From assembly GCA_036651815.1 (NCBI GenBank), contig JAVVXB010000015.1, forward strand, positions 1-64,000: DNA of 64,000 nucleotides. Direction: 5' to 3'. Position numbers and translations under genes: made by a program. Under the pieces are notes generated by a model. It had not been told where the DNA came from, made no database searches, and saw only the letters and a program-made list of their open reading frames with translations. Source of the stretch: JAVVXB01 sp036651815 (GTDB taxonomy: Bacteria; Bacillota; Clostridia; Christensenellales; CAG-138). Below, piece by piece: positions 27,738-36,462 of this stretch (positions are counted from its first letter, which is position 1; each line of letters opens with the position of its first letter).

Positions 27738-28079
27738 GCATGAGTAAGACAGACGACTGCGCCCGTGGAAACGCGGGTGAGGAAAGTCCGAGCACCATAG
27801 GGCAGAGTGCCGGGTAACACCCGGCGGAGGCGACTCCAGGGAAAGTGCAACAGAAATAAACCGCCTGCATCAGCAGGTAAGGATGGAAAGGCGAGGTAAG
27901 AGCTCACCCGTGATCCGGCGACGGAATCACGATGTAAACCCCACTTGGTGCAAGATTGGTATAGGAGCATTGAATAGCTGCCCGCTACGCTCCTGGGAAT
28001 CGCAAGAGCCCACCGGTAACGTTGGGACTTAGATAGATGGTCGTACTTAGACAGAACTCGGCTTACGGCTTGCTCATGC
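27738..28079 (+). ncRNA. rnpB: RNase P RNA
   Basis: The universally conserved stretches are present: GAGGAAAGTCCGAGCACC near 27778 (P4 5' part, J3/4), GGTAAGAGCTCACC near 27895, and ACAGAACTCGGCTTA near 28051 (P4 3' part). The ends pair as helix P1: GCATGAGTAAG (27738-27748) with CTTGCTCATGC (28069-28079). The arrangement looks like the type A RNA found in most bacteria, including Clostridia, rather than the type B of Bacilli. It is the catalytic RNA that matures tRNA 5' ends. The reverse-strand open frame here is spurious. Confidence 0.96.
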
Positions 28080-28086
28080 ATATTTT

Positions 28087-28112
28087 CGGCCAAATGCTTC
28101 AGCATTTGGCCG
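28087..28112 (+). terminator. Hairpin after rnpB
   Basis: CGGCCAAATGC (28087-28097) pairs with GCATTTGGCCG (28102-28112), an 11-bp stem with loop TTCA. Only a weak T-rich tail (GTTGAAGTTT) follows. Confidence 0.6.
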
Positions 28113-28229
28113 GTTGAAGTTTAGTAACAGGTTTGTATCTGCTGCGATTTTATATGGACGGAATTACCGTATGCGTAGCTTTATACAACGGGATGATTGC
28201 AAAGATGGATGTAAAGTGATGGGAGAAAT

Positions 28230-29240
28230 ATGGAAACAATTGAAAAGAAGAAAACGGTTCTTTCGGGCATTCAACCAACCAGTGGATTGACACTGGGCAA
28301 TTATTTGGGTGCGCTTCGTAACTTTGTTGCTATGCAGGAAGACTTTGATTCCTACTATATGGTGGCTGATCAGCACGCAATTACCGTGCGCCAGAATCCT
28401 ACTGAACTTAGACGACGCAGTATCGAAACCTTTGCGTTGTTTCTAGCCTGTGGTATTGACCCGAATCGATCGGTTGTGTTCATTCAATCCCATGTGCCAG
28501 AGCATGCTATGCTAACTTGGACACTTTCCTGTAATACCTATATGGGTGAATTGCAGCGAATGACACAGTTTAAAGATAAGAGTGTGCGTCATGCGGACAA
28601 TATTAACGCTGGCTTATTTACCTATCCGGTGTTGATGGCGGCAGATATTCTGCTGTATCAAGCACACTTTATTCCTGTTGGTGCGGATCAAAAGCAACAC
28701 GTCGAATTGACACGCGACATAGCCATCCGATTTAACAACGCTTATGGAGAAGCATTTGTTGTCCCGGAACCGTATATTCCCAAGGTCGGTGCCCGCATTA
28801 TGAGTTTACAGGAACCGGAAAAGAAGATGAGCAAATCAGATCCGAATCCAAATGCATTCATTCGCATTATTGATGAACCAGATGAGATTGTGCGCAAAGT
28901 CAAACGCGCTGTGACAGACAGCGAAGGCATCATCACCGCTGATCCATCACGGGGCGGCGTTTTCAACTTATTATCCATTTACTCTGCTTGCACAGGAACG
29001 AGCATCGAAGCGACCGTCGCGTTGCTTGAAGGCAAGGGGTACGGTGATCTCAAGTCATTGGTGGCAGATGCAGTTGTTGACACGCTGTCTCCAATTCAGA
29101 CGGAATTTAAACGCTTACTTACAGAAAAGCAGTATTTGACCGAGCAGATACAGTTGGGCGCGGAGAAAGCGCAGAAAACGGCGTGCAAAACGGTGCGCAA
29201 GGTATATCACAAACTGGGATTGGATTCCATCAAAGCATAG
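28230..29240 (+). CDS. trpS: Tryptophanyl-tRNA synthetase
   Basis: A 336-residue class I synthetase of the usual TrpRS length. The HIGH-equivalent TLGNYLG is at 21-27 and KMSKSD near 199-204. SGIQPTSGLTLGNY at the start and GADQKQHVELTRDIA in the middle are typical of TrpRS. It charges tRNA-Trp with tryptophan in the cytosol. GGGAGAAAT precedes the ATG. No T-box is visible in the 117 bases between the rnpB terminator and the gene. Confidence 0.96.
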   Translation: METIEKKKTVLSGIQPTSGLTLGNYLGALRNFVAMQEDFDSYYMVADQHAITVRQNPTELRRRSIETFALFLACGIDPNRSVVFIQSHVPEHAMLTWTLSCNTYMGELQRMTQFKDKSVRHADNINAGLFTYPVLMAADILLYQAHFIPVGADQKQHVELTRDIAIRFNNAYGEAFVVPEPYIPKVGARIMSLQEPEKKMSKSDPNPNAFIRIIDEPDEIVRKVKRAVTDSEGIITADPSRGGVFNLLSIYSACTGTSIEATVALLEGKGYGDLKSLVADAVVDTLSPIQTEFKRLLTEKQYLTEQIQLGAEKAQKTACKTVRKVYHKLGLDSIKA

Positions 29241-29254
29241 AAACTAGCGCTTTT

Positions 29255-30178
29255 TCAGAGGTGGGGATGCAGATGGTGCATGTCCACCTTTTTATCTGAT
29301 CTAAAGGATGGCAGCAACGTTTGTAGTATACCATCATAAGTACTTGTAAACCGAATGTTGTATGCCTGAAGCTTAGTGGTATCCATCAATAGATTGCGTG
29401 GATTTTCCGAATAACGTTCGTAATCCGGCCGAATCAATAACTCAGGCGTGTTGCAGCCAAGCGCCTTTGCAGCAAAAACTGCTGTTTGATAAGTGTCCTG
29501 ATCATTTAAACAACCACAGTTGTAAATACCGCCCGGCAAAGACAAAATAGACTCCATGTTGTTTGCAACTTGCCAAACATTGGTCAGCCCGCGAAATTCA
29601 TGGACGGCAAAGGAAAGCAGTCGTTGCTCTTGCATGGCAGTCTGAATCTGCACCAGAAGATTCAGGTTGCTTCTGAGTAGCGTTTGGGGCGTATCATACA
29701 TCCATGTTAATCGTAGACCGACCGCATCAGGAAGCATTGCCTGAATGCGCTGCTCTGCCTCCAACTTGTGCTGCCCATAGACCGTCTGGGGCGAAAGCAG
29801 AACATGCTCTTGCTTCGGATATGATTGTTGGCAGCCATTGTAAACTTGATCTGAACTCATATAGATCAGTCTTGCACCATACTTTAGAGAAACTTTTGCT
29901 ACGTTACATGCGCCCATGATATTGATTGCGGCTGAGAGATCCGGATGTGTTTGAGCAAATCCAGTATCCGATAGGGCGGCGCAGAGCAGGACGATACTTG
30001 GCCGCTGCCGAACAAAACAGGTAGATACAGCATCGATGCTTGTAATATCCAGATCCTTGTGATTGCATCCGGTTATCAGAAATTGTCTGCTCAATTGTAG
30101 CATCAGCCGTTGACCAAGAAAGCCTTCCGCACCAATGATTAAGAGACGTTGTTTTGCATGATCATCCATAAGTTGCAT
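29255..30178 (-). CDS. RmlD-like NAD(P)-dependent sugar-nucleotide reductase (SDR)
   Basis: A 307-residue extended short-chain dehydrogenase. The nucleotide-binding GAEGFLGQRLM is at the N-terminus, MSSDQVYNG near residue 105, and the catalytic YGQHK near 134 (YxxxK). It resembles dTDP-4-dehydrorhamnose reductase and related enzymes, but no rml genes are adjacent, so the substrate is uncertain. The last ~12 codons (VDMHHLHPHL) overlap the terminator hairpin of trpS on the other strand. The start lacks a clear Shine-Dalgarno; an ATG at 30169 is an alternative. Confidence 0.78.
   Translation of the reverse strand: MQLMDDHAKQRLLIIGAEGFLGQRLMLQLSRQFLITGCNHKDLDITSIDAVSTCFVRQRPSIVLLCAALSDTGFAQTHPDLSAAINIMGACNVAKVSLKYGARLIYMSSDQVYNGCQQSYPKQEHVLLSPQTVYGQHKLEAEQRIQAMLPDAVGLRLTWMYDTPQTLLRSNLNLLVQIQTAMQEQRLLSFAVHEFRGLTNVWQVANNMESILSLPGGIYNCGCLNDQDTYQTAVFAAKALGCNTPELLIRPDYERYSENPRNLLMDTTKLQAYNIRFTSTYDGILQTLLPSFRSDKKVDMHHLHPHL
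29259..29293 (+). terminator. trpS terminator inside the end of the RmlD-like gene
   Basis: AGGTGG (29259-29264) pairs with CCACCT (29284-29289), with an inner ATGCA/TGCAT helix, followed by TTTTT. It begins 18 bases after the trpS stop and is embedded in the 3' coding end of the opposing gene. Confidence 0.7.
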
Positions 30179-30386
30179 TGTAGCATATACAAGAGCAATT
30201 GCGAATGATGCAATTTATCTTCGTGGAGAGATTTTCACATCATATAAACTATTAGCATAGCAAAATATATTTTTGTTTTTGGCTCTTTATTCTTGTACTA
30301 TAAGAATGAAAAGGATATAATATCAATAATCGAAACAAATGGCAAAAACATATCTGAAAAAAATCATAGTTTTAGGAGCGTGTCAC

Positions 30387-31475
30387 ATGAAGTACGATCG
30401 CATTTACAATTTCTCTGCGGGGCCTGCGACGATGCCGGTAGAAGTACTGGAAGAAGTGGCGGCGGAAGTGATGAATTACAAGGGTAGCGGCATGAGCGTA
30501 ATGGAAATGTCGCACCGTTCTAAAGTGTTCCAGCAGATTATTGATGAGGCAGAAGCCGATCTGCGCGAACTCATGGGCATCCCCAAGAATTATAAGGTGC
30601 TGTTCATCCAAGGCGGAGCAACGTTGCAGTTTGCGATGATTCCGATGAACCTCCTCAAAAATGGGGTAGCCGATTATGTAGTCACAGGTGCTTGGTCGAA
30701 GAAAGCTTATAAAGAAGCAAAGAAATACGGAAAGATCAATTTAATTGCTTCCAGCGAAGATAAGAATTATACCTATATTCCCGATTGTTCCGATCTGCCC
30801 ATCGATGGAGACGCGGATTATGTGTACATCTGTGAAAACGAGACAATTCACGGTACAACTTGGCAGAAACTACCAAATACCAAAGGAAAAATTCTTGTTT
30901 CAGACCAGTCATCGATGTTCCTCAGCAAGCCTTGCAATGTGTCTGATTATGGCATGATCTACGCAGGCGTGCAGAAAAATGTTGGACCGGCCGGTATGGT
31001 GGTCGTCATCATCCGCGAAGATCTGATTCGCAGTGATCTGGACGATCGAATCCCAACGTATATGAGATATGATACGCATGCGCAGGAAGGATCTATGTAC
31101 AATACGCCTAACTGCTGGTGTATCTATGTGTGCGGGAAGGTCTTTAAGTATCTCAAGAAGATTGGCGGTCTTTCCGCGATGCAGAAAATGAACGAGGATA
31201 AAGCGAAAGTTTTATATGATTTTCTGGACAGTAGCAAGATGTTCCATGGCACTGTGGAAAAGAAATTTCGTTCACTTATGAACGTTCCGTTCGTCACAGA
31301 TTCTAAGGATTTGGATGCAGAAGTTGTCGCAGCGACTAAAACAGCCAAATTTGAAAACTTAAAAGGCCATAAAAGCGTTGGTGGATTACGTGCTTCCATC
31401 TACAATGCAATGCCCAAGGAGGGCGTGCAGGCGCTTGTTGATTTCCTTAAAAAATACGAAGCAGAGCATAAATAA
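30387..31475 (+). CDS. serC: Phosphoserine aminotransferase
   Basis: A 362-residue class V aminotransferase of the SerC family. It starts YNFSAGPATMPVEVLEE, a SerC signature. The PLP lysine is in IYAGVQKNVGPAGMVVVI near residue 200, and the end carries GGLRASIYNAMP. It turns 3-phosphohydroxypyruvate into phosphoserine with glutamate in the cytosol. GGAG precedes the ATG at 30387. It is 10 bases from serA, so consecutive serine-synthesis steps are encoded together; serB is not nearby. Confidence 0.96.
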   Translation: MKYDRIYNFSAGPATMPVEVLEEVAAEVMNYKGSGMSVMEMSHRSKVFQQIIDEAEADLRELMGIPKNYKVLFIQGGATLQFAMIPMNLLKNGVADYVVTGAWSKKAYKEAKKYGKINLIASSEDKNYTYIPDCSDLPIDGDADYVYICENETIHGTTWQKLPNTKGKILVSDQSSMFLSKPCNVSDYGMIYAGVQKNVGPAGMVVVIIREDLIRSDLDDRIPTYMRYDTHAQEGSMYNTPNCWCIYVCGKVFKYLKKIGGLSAMQKMNEDKAKVLYDFLDSSKMFHGTVEKKFRSLMNVPFVTDSKDLDAEVVAATKTAKFENLKGHKSVGGLRASIYNAMPKEGVQALVDFLKKYEAEHK

Positions 31476-31485
31476 GGAGAGAAAA

Positions 31486-32400
31486 ATGATTAAAATTTTA
31501 GCGTCGGATGGCATGGAAAAAGGCGCAATTACCGCATTGACCGAAAAAGGTTGTCAAGTTGACTGCGTGTTCTATGAGCCGGAGGCACTTAAGGAAGCCG
31601 TCAAAAACTATGATGTGCTTGTGGTACGTAGCGCCACAAAGGTGCGTGAACCTCACATTGATGCGGCACTTACAACCGGTAAATTAAAGTTGATTATTCG
31701 CGGCGGTGTTGGTGTAGATAACATTGATGTAAAATATGCGGAAGAAAAAGGAATTACCGTGCGTAACACGCCGCGTGCAAGCAGTGATGCGGTTGCAGAA
31801 TTGGCACTGGGTCATATGTTTTCGGTTGCGCGTTTTCTTTCGGTGGCTGGTCATACGATGCGCGAAGGTCAATGGGAGAAGAAAGCCTACAAGGGTATTG
31901 AGCTTGCCGGTAAGACCGTTGGTATCGTTGGATATGGCCGCATAGGACAGGCGTTGGGGAAGCGCTGTCAGGCGTTAGGCATGAAAGTGCTGGCGTATGA
32001 TATCTATCAAGTGCCGGATCTTGTCTGCAACACCATGAAATATGTGGAATTAGATGAATTGCTGAAAAATTCCGACATCATTTCACTGCATGTACCATCG
32101 CTACCGGGTCAGCCGTTGATTAATGAAGAAACCATTGCTAAAATGAAGGATGGTGTAATCTTGGTCAATACGTCACGTGGCACCAATGTGGATGAAGACG
32201 CGCTGGTCAAAGCCCTAAATAGCGGCAAAGTCTACGGTGCTGGGTTGGATGTGTTTGCAGAAGAACCCGCAAAAAATGCCGCGCTCTATGGCCATCCACA
32301 TGTGAGTTGCACCCCGCATGTAGGCGCTTCTACCGTTGAAGCACAAAAACGCATAGGTGCTGAGATCGTGGATATCATCGAAAAACAATTCAATTTTTAA
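31486..32400 (+). CDS. serA: D-3-phosphoglycerate dehydrogenase, short form
   Basis: A 304-residue D-isomer 2-hydroxyacid dehydrogenase. The NAD site GIVGYGRIGQALG is near residue 146, catalytic Arg in NTSRGTNVDE near 230, and the catalytic His in CTPHVGAST near 280. The ACT regulatory domain of longer SerA forms is absent, so serine feedback through that domain is not expected. It makes 3-phosphohydroxypyruvate for SerC. AAGGAGAG precedes the ATG. A clear terminator follows. Confidence 0.93.
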   Translation: MIKILASDGMEKGAITALTEKGCQVDCVFYEPEALKEAVKNYDVLVVRSATKVREPHIDAALTTGKLKLIIRGGVGVDNIDVKYAEEKGITVRNTPRASSDAVAELALGHMFSVARFLSVAGHTMREGQWEKKAYKGIELAGKTVGIVGYGRIGQALGKRCQALGMKVLAYDIYQVPDLVCNTMKYVELDELLKNSDIISLHVPSLPGQPLINEETIAKMKDGVILVNTSRGTNVDEDALVKALNSGKVYGAGLDVFAEEPAKNAALYGHPHVSCTPHVGASTVEAQKRIGAEIVDIIEKQFNF

Positions 32401-32421
32401 CGAGCAAAGTGCTTGAACATG

Positions 32422-32448
32422 GCCGGCATCGCAGGGTGTCGGCTTTTT
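32422..32448 (+). terminator. serC-serA terminator
   Basis: GCCGGCA (32422-32428) pairs with TGTCGGC (32437-32443) and is followed by TTTTT, 22 bases after the serA stop. Confidence 0.78.
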
Positions 32449-32678
32449 ATTAAGCTTATCATCAATCAATGCCTGAGTCAGGACTGCAAAGCAAGAGGAG
32501 ATGCGCATCTTCAAAATATGAACTGATTATAAACAATTAATGTATAAGATGCATCCGTTTTGATCTTGCCATGCAAAAGGTTGCTGTTGCAGAAGTAGTC
32601 AAAAGCATAGTGAATACATTGCTTTTATCGGAAAATCACGAAGGAAACTGATCTTATCCACCGTATATCCACCTATAA

Positions 32679-32726
32679 TATCAATATCTGGTATACATAT
32701 GGTCGTGTTGACACTAGATATACGAA
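32679..32726 (+). promoter_or_regulatory. Two candidate NrdR boxes
   Basis: TATCAATATCTGGTAT (32679-32694) and ACACTAGATATACGAA (32711-32726) each resemble the NrdR box acaCwAtATaTwGtgt, though each has mismatches. Their starts are 32 bases apart, the spacing known for paired NrdR boxes, and the second overlaps the nrdD promoter. Confidence 0.55.
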
Positions 32727-32736
32727 AGGATACACT
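32708..32736 (+). promoter_or_regulatory. Sigma-A promoter of nrdD-nrdG
   Basis: TTGACA (32708-32713), a 17-base spacer and TACACT (32731-32736) give a near-consensus promoter 62 bases upstream of the nrdD start. Confidence 0.75.
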
Positions 32737-32798
32737 GAACATACTTCAAATCAAATGAATGACAATCAATCGTTACGAATGGGAGAATTACGGAGAAT

Positions 32799-34874
32799 AT
32801 GTTCAGTACAATTGTAAAACGGGATGGCCGTACGGAGCCGTTTGACCGTGAGAAGATTAAGAATGCCATTTGGAAGGCTGCGCAGGCAGTCAACGGAACC
32901 AACGAAGCAACGAGTGATCGGCTCACCGATGAGGTCGTGCGTCTGTCGGCGTTAAAGTATGGCGAAGATACGCCGGATGTCGAAGGTATTCAGGATATTG
33001 TAGAAAAAGTATTGATTGAAGAAGGACATGCACGCACTGCAAAGGCATATATTTTGTATCGTGAAAAGCGGCGGGGCACACGGCAGATCAATGCACTCAT
33101 CGGTGCAACCATTGATATGTTTGGCGATTATCTCGACGATAAAGATTGGAACATCAAAGAAAACGCAAACATGCAAAAGAGTGTTAATGGACTCAACAAT
33201 TATGTGCGCGAGGCATTTACAAAAAAGTACTGGCTTTACGAGGTGTATCCAATTGACATTTGTAAAGCGCACGAAAGTGGAGATGCGCATATTCACGATC
33301 TTGGTTTTTTCGGCCCATACTGTGCGGGATGGGATTTGCGACAGATGCTGACGGATGGGTTTGGCGGTGTAGAGGGTAAGGTTGAAAGTAAACCAGCCAA
33401 ACATTTGAGAAGCTTTCTTGGACAGGTGGTCAACTCAACGTTTACGACACAAGGTGAAACCGCTGGTGCCCAGGCATGGAGCTCGTTTGATACGTTCTGT
33501 GCGCCTTTTGTGTATTATGATAACATGACCTTTGAGCAGATACGCCAGTGTCTGCAGGAGTTTGTGTTCAATATTAATGTACCGACGCGCGTTGGCTTTC
33601 AGTGCCCATTTTCGAACCTTACATTTGATATCAAAGTACCAAAAACGCTGAAGGATGAGCCAGCCATTGTCGGCGGCAAATACATGGATAAAACCTATGG
33701 TGATTTTCAAGAGCAGATGGACCTATTTAACCGCGCATTCTGTGCGGTCATGCTCGAAGGAGATGCCAAGGGTCGTGTATTTACGTTCCCGATTCCCACG
33801 ATCAACATCACGAAAGATTTCGCCTGGAATAGCCCTGTTGTAGACGATTTTATGCGAATTACCTGCAAATATGGCATTCCATATTTTGCAAACTATATTA
33901 ACTCCGATCTTTCACCGGAGGATGCGGTTAGCATGTGCTGCCGATTGCGCCTTGATAAACGCGAACTCAGAAAGCGCGGCGGTGGGCTCTTTGGCTCAAA
34001 TCCTATGACGGGTAGCATTGGTGTGTATTCTATCAATCTGCCGCGAATTGGCTATCTCTCAAAGAGCAAGAAAGAATTCCTTGCGCGCTTGAAAAAAATT
34101 GCTCAGCTGGGAAAGACGAGCCTTGAGATCAAGCGGAAAATCATTGAGCGACAAACAGACCAGGGGTTATATCCTTATTCTCAGTATTATTTGCGCAATA
34201 TCAAGGCACATACTGGCGAATACTGGACAAACCATTTTAATACCATTGGACTTGTTGGAATGAACGAGGCATGTTTGAATTTTCTGGGTAAGGACATCGG
34301 CAGTCCAGATGGGTTGGCTTTTTCGCTGGAAGTTATGCAGTACTTGCGTGAACTCATGGTGGAATTTCAGGAAGAAACTGGACACAGCTACAATTTGGAA
34401 GCAACGCCGGCCGAGGGCACCAGCTATCGCCTTGCAAAGCTTGACAGAGCAAGGTTCCCAGATATCATCCAATCTGGTATTGAAGAACCCATGTATTCAA
34501 ATTCCACGCAGCTTCCGGTCGGCTATACGGACGATATCTTCGAATGCTGCGATTTGCAGGATGAACTGCAATCGCTCTACACGGGGGGTACGGTGCAACA
34601 TCTTTATATTGGAGAGCGTATCGAGGATATTGAAACATGCAAGAATCTAATACGGTCGGTATTTGAACGCTACCGCATGCCATATATTTCGATTACGCCA
34701 ACGTTCTCCGTGTGTCACGAACATGGTTATATTGCGGGAGAACACTTTGCCTGTCCGGAATGCGGACGTGAGGCAGAGGTTTGGTCGCGGGTTGTTGGTT
34801 ATCTGCGTCCGGTTCAAAACTACAATCCAGGTAAAAAGGAAGAGTACATGATGCGCAAGAAATTTGTGGTATAA
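32799..34874 (+). CDS. nrdD: Anaerobic ribonucleoside-triphosphate reductase (class III)
   Basis: A 691-residue class III ribonucleotide reductase. An ATP-cone allosteric domain occupies ~1-95 (KRDGRTEPFDREKIKNAIWKAA). The catalytic barrel follows. The zinc-binding part near 639-660 contains CHEHGYIAGEHFACPECG, and the glycyl radical site RVVGYLRPV places the radical at Gly667. It makes dNTPs from NTPs using formate as reductant, without oxygen. The glycyl radical is made by NrdG, the next gene. No nrdAB or nrdJ is in the window. Confidence 0.96.
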   Translation: MFSTIVKRDGRTEPFDREKIKNAIWKAAQAVNGTNEATSDRLTDEVVRLSALKYGEDTPDVEGIQDIVEKVLIEEGHARTAKAYILYREKRRGTRQINALIGATIDMFGDYLDDKDWNIKENANMQKSVNGLNNYVREAFTKKYWLYEVYPIDICKAHESGDAHIHDLGFFGPYCAGWDLRQMLTDGFGGVEGKVESKPAKHLRSFLGQVVNSTFTTQGETAGAQAWSSFDTFCAPFVYYDNMTFEQIRQCLQEFVFNINVPTRVGFQCPFSNLTFDIKVPKTLKDEPAIVGGKYMDKTYGDFQEQMDLFNRAFCAVMLEGDAKGRVFTFPIPTINITKDFAWNSPVVDDFMRITCKYGIPYFANYINSDLSPEDAVSMCCRLRLDKRELRKRGGGLFGSNPMTGSIGVYSINLPRIGYLSKSKKEFLARLKKIAQLGKTSLEIKRKIIERQTDQGLYPYSQYYLRNIKAHTGEYWTNHFNTIGLVGMNEACLNFLGKDIGSPDGLAFSLEVMQYLRELMVEFQEETGHSYNLEATPAEGTSYRLAKLDRARFPDIIQSGIEEPMYSNSTQLPVGYTDDIFECCDLQDELQSLYTGGTVQHLYIGERIEDIETCKNLIRSVFERYRMPYISITPTFSVCHEHGYIAGEHFACPECGREAEVWSRVVGYLRPVQNYNPGKKEEYMMRKKFVV

Positions 34875-34911
34875 TTATCAGGATTCCACAAGCGAAACTT
34901 AGATTCCATGG

Positions 34912-34945
34912 GGGAGCGTGCGTGGTCACGTTCCCTCTTTCTGTT
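34912..34945 (+). terminator. Hairpin between nrdD and nrdG
   Basis: GGGAGCGTG (34912-34920) pairs with CACGTTCCC (34927-34935) with one G-T pair, followed by TCTTTCTGTTT. It may be a partial terminator that lowers nrdG expression relative to nrdD. Confidence 0.5.
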
Positions 34946-34991
34946 TCAAAACTGTTCAATTGATGCAACTTTAGGATGAGAGGAAAAGCAG

Positions 34992-35669
34992 ATGCTGATT
35001 GCGGGATTTCAAAAAACATCCTTTGTGGATTATCCGGGACAACCCTCGGCGGTGGTCTTTACGGCGTACTGTAATCTGAACTGTACTTACTGCCATAATT
35101 ATCACATTCTTGGCAGAGATACACCATTGTTGGATGAAGAAACGGTGCTGAATTATCTAGACGTCCGGCAAGGTTTGCTGAAAGCACTGGTCATCAGCGG
35201 GGGAGAGCCAACCCTGCAACAAAATTTGGATGCGTTTATTCGGCAAGTACGGACGCTCTCCTACGCCATTAAGTTGGATACGAACGGTTGCAAACCACAG
35301 GTGATTAAAGATTTGCTGCGTGAGCATCTGCTTGATTATGTTGCGATGGATATCAAAGCTCCGCTGGAGCTTTATTCAAAAATCACGCGAACTGAGGTGG
35401 ATACCAATGCAATTCAAAAGAGTATTGCACTGTTGCGGAATAGCGATATTCCACATGAATTTCGCTTGACGTTCGCTCCTGAGTTAAGTACGGACGATGT
35501 GGTACGGGCCGCAAAGCTCGTGGATGGATGCGATCGGTTTTATTTACAGCAGTACCGTGTACGCAATTCCAATGATCCGGCGCCACACCCGCCATCCACG
35601 TTGAAAAAAACAGCGGAGCTGGTTCAAAATGCCATTGGCACCTGTACATTACGGGGATTAGGCGTATAA
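34992..35669 (+). CDS. nrdG: Anaerobic ribonucleotide reductase activating protein (radical SAM)
   Basis: A 225-residue radical SAM enzyme. The 4Fe-4S cluster motif CxxxCxxC is at Cys27, Cys31 and Cys34 (CNLNCTYCHNY), and SGGEPTLQ is near residue 74. It uses SAM and a low-potential electron to create the glycyl radical on NrdD. It is longer than E. coli NrdG (154 residues) and of the ~230-residue type common in Clostridia, which begins MLIAGFQKTSFVDYPG. GATGAGAGGAAAAGCAG precedes the ATG. Confidence 0.93.
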   Translation: MLIAGFQKTSFVDYPGQPSAVVFTAYCNLNCTYCHNYHILGRDTPLLDEETVLNYLDVRQGLLKALVISGGEPTLQQNLDAFIRQVRTLSYAIKLDTNGCKPQVIKDLLREHLLDYVAMDIKAPLELYSKITRTEVDTNAIQKSIALLRNSDIPHEFRLTFAPELSTDDVVRAAKLVDGCDRFYLQQYRVRNSNDPAPHPPSTLKKTAELVQNAIGTCTLRGLGV

Positions 35670-35700
35670 TTTTGCGAAACAATCACAAAAAATATCTTTA

Positions 35701-35744
35701 ATTATGCAGAAAAACATGCATAATAGCGTTGACACATGCATAAT
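35701..35744 (+). promoter_or_regulatory. Three-copy TGCATAAT operator
   Basis: ATTATGCA (35701-35708, inverted) and two direct copies of ACATGCATAAT (35714-35724 and 35734-35744, exactly 20 bases apart) surround and enter the promoter of the ABC transporter operon. The last copy lies between the -35 and -10 boxes, as expected for repression. The shape recalls ArgR-type boxes, but the regulator is unknown. Confidence 0.6.
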
Positions 35745-35757
35745 TACACGGTATACT
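35729..35757 (+). promoter_or_regulatory. Sigma-A promoter of amino acid ABC operon
   Basis: TTGACA (35729-35734), a 17-base spacer and TATACT (35752-35757) lie 31 bases upstream of the permease start. It is near consensus. Confidence 0.85.
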
Positions 35758-35787
35758 TCGAAATGTTAACTACATGGGAGGACGAAA

Positions 35788-36462
35788 ATGACCTATACCT
35801 TCAGCTTTCAATTTATGGAAACCTACGGACGGTTTTTCGTCGATGGCGTATGGATGACGCTTGAGCTTGCCGCAGTGTCGGTGCTGCTAGGTACGGTCTT
35901 TGGCACGCTGATGGGGCTGCAACGTGTTTCTAAGAAAAAGATTATGCGTATTTTATCCGCAATCTATGTGGAGTTTGTACGAGGAACGCCATTGTTGGTA
36001 CAGCTGTATTTGTTCCGTTACGGATTGATCATGCTGTTTCCTGCATTGTCAAAGATGAGTGTGTTCATTCCCTGCGTTGTGGCCATGGCCTTTAACTCTA
36101 CCGGCTATGTGGCGGAGATTATGCGGGCAGGAATATCCGCTGTGGACGCTGGACAGATGGAAGCGGGTCGAAGTCTTGGTATGACGCACGGACAAACCAT
36201 GCGTAAGATAATTCTTCCACAGGCATTCAAAAATATTTTGCCTGCACTGGGTAACGAATTTGTGACAATTATCAAAGAAAGCTCCATCTGTTCTGTCGTT
36301 GGCGTGTTTGATCTGATGTATATGGCAGATCTGGTGCGTGCCGGCACAGCAAGACCCTTTGAACCACTGCTGGTTGCTGCGTTACTATATTTATGCATGA
36401 CGTTTCCGCTCAGCAAACTGATGGGATTTTTAGAAAAACGCATGAAGCGGGGTGACGTATAA
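35788..36462 (+). CDS. Polar amino acid ABC transporter permease (HisM/GlnP type)
   Basis: A 224-residue permease with about five membrane helices. The family signature VEFVRGTPLLVQLYLF is near residue 66, and the EAA loop MEAGRSLGMTHGQTMRKIILPQAFKNILPALGN near 130 contacts the ATPase. It forms the membrane channel for an amino acid such as arginine, glutamine, histidine or cystine; specificity cannot be read from the sequence. It is the first gene of permease-ATPase-binding protein. GGGAGGA precedes the ATG. The TAATG overlap couples it to the ATPase gene. Confidence 0.9.
   Translation: MTYTFSFQFMETYGRFFVDGVWMTLELAAVSVLLGTVFGTLMGLQRVSKKKIMRILSAIYVEFVRGTPLLVQLYLFRYGLIMLFPALSKMSVFIPCVVAMAFNSTGYVAEIMRAGISAVDAGQMEAGRSLGMTHGQTMRKIILPQAFKNILPALGNEFVTIIKESSICSVVGVFDLMYMADLVRAGTARPFEPLLVAALLYLCMTFPLSKLMGFLEKRMKRGDV

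Larger units (their letters stand above)
32401..32798. other. serA-nrdD intergenic region
   Basis: It contains the serA terminator at its start, then about 230 bases in which I see no gene, then the NrdR-like boxes and promoter of nrdD. Confidence 0.5.

Noticed and set aside
27719..28105. 128-codon open frame on the minus strand
   Set aside because: It lies entirely over the RNase P RNA, whose conserved sequence and pairing explain the region.
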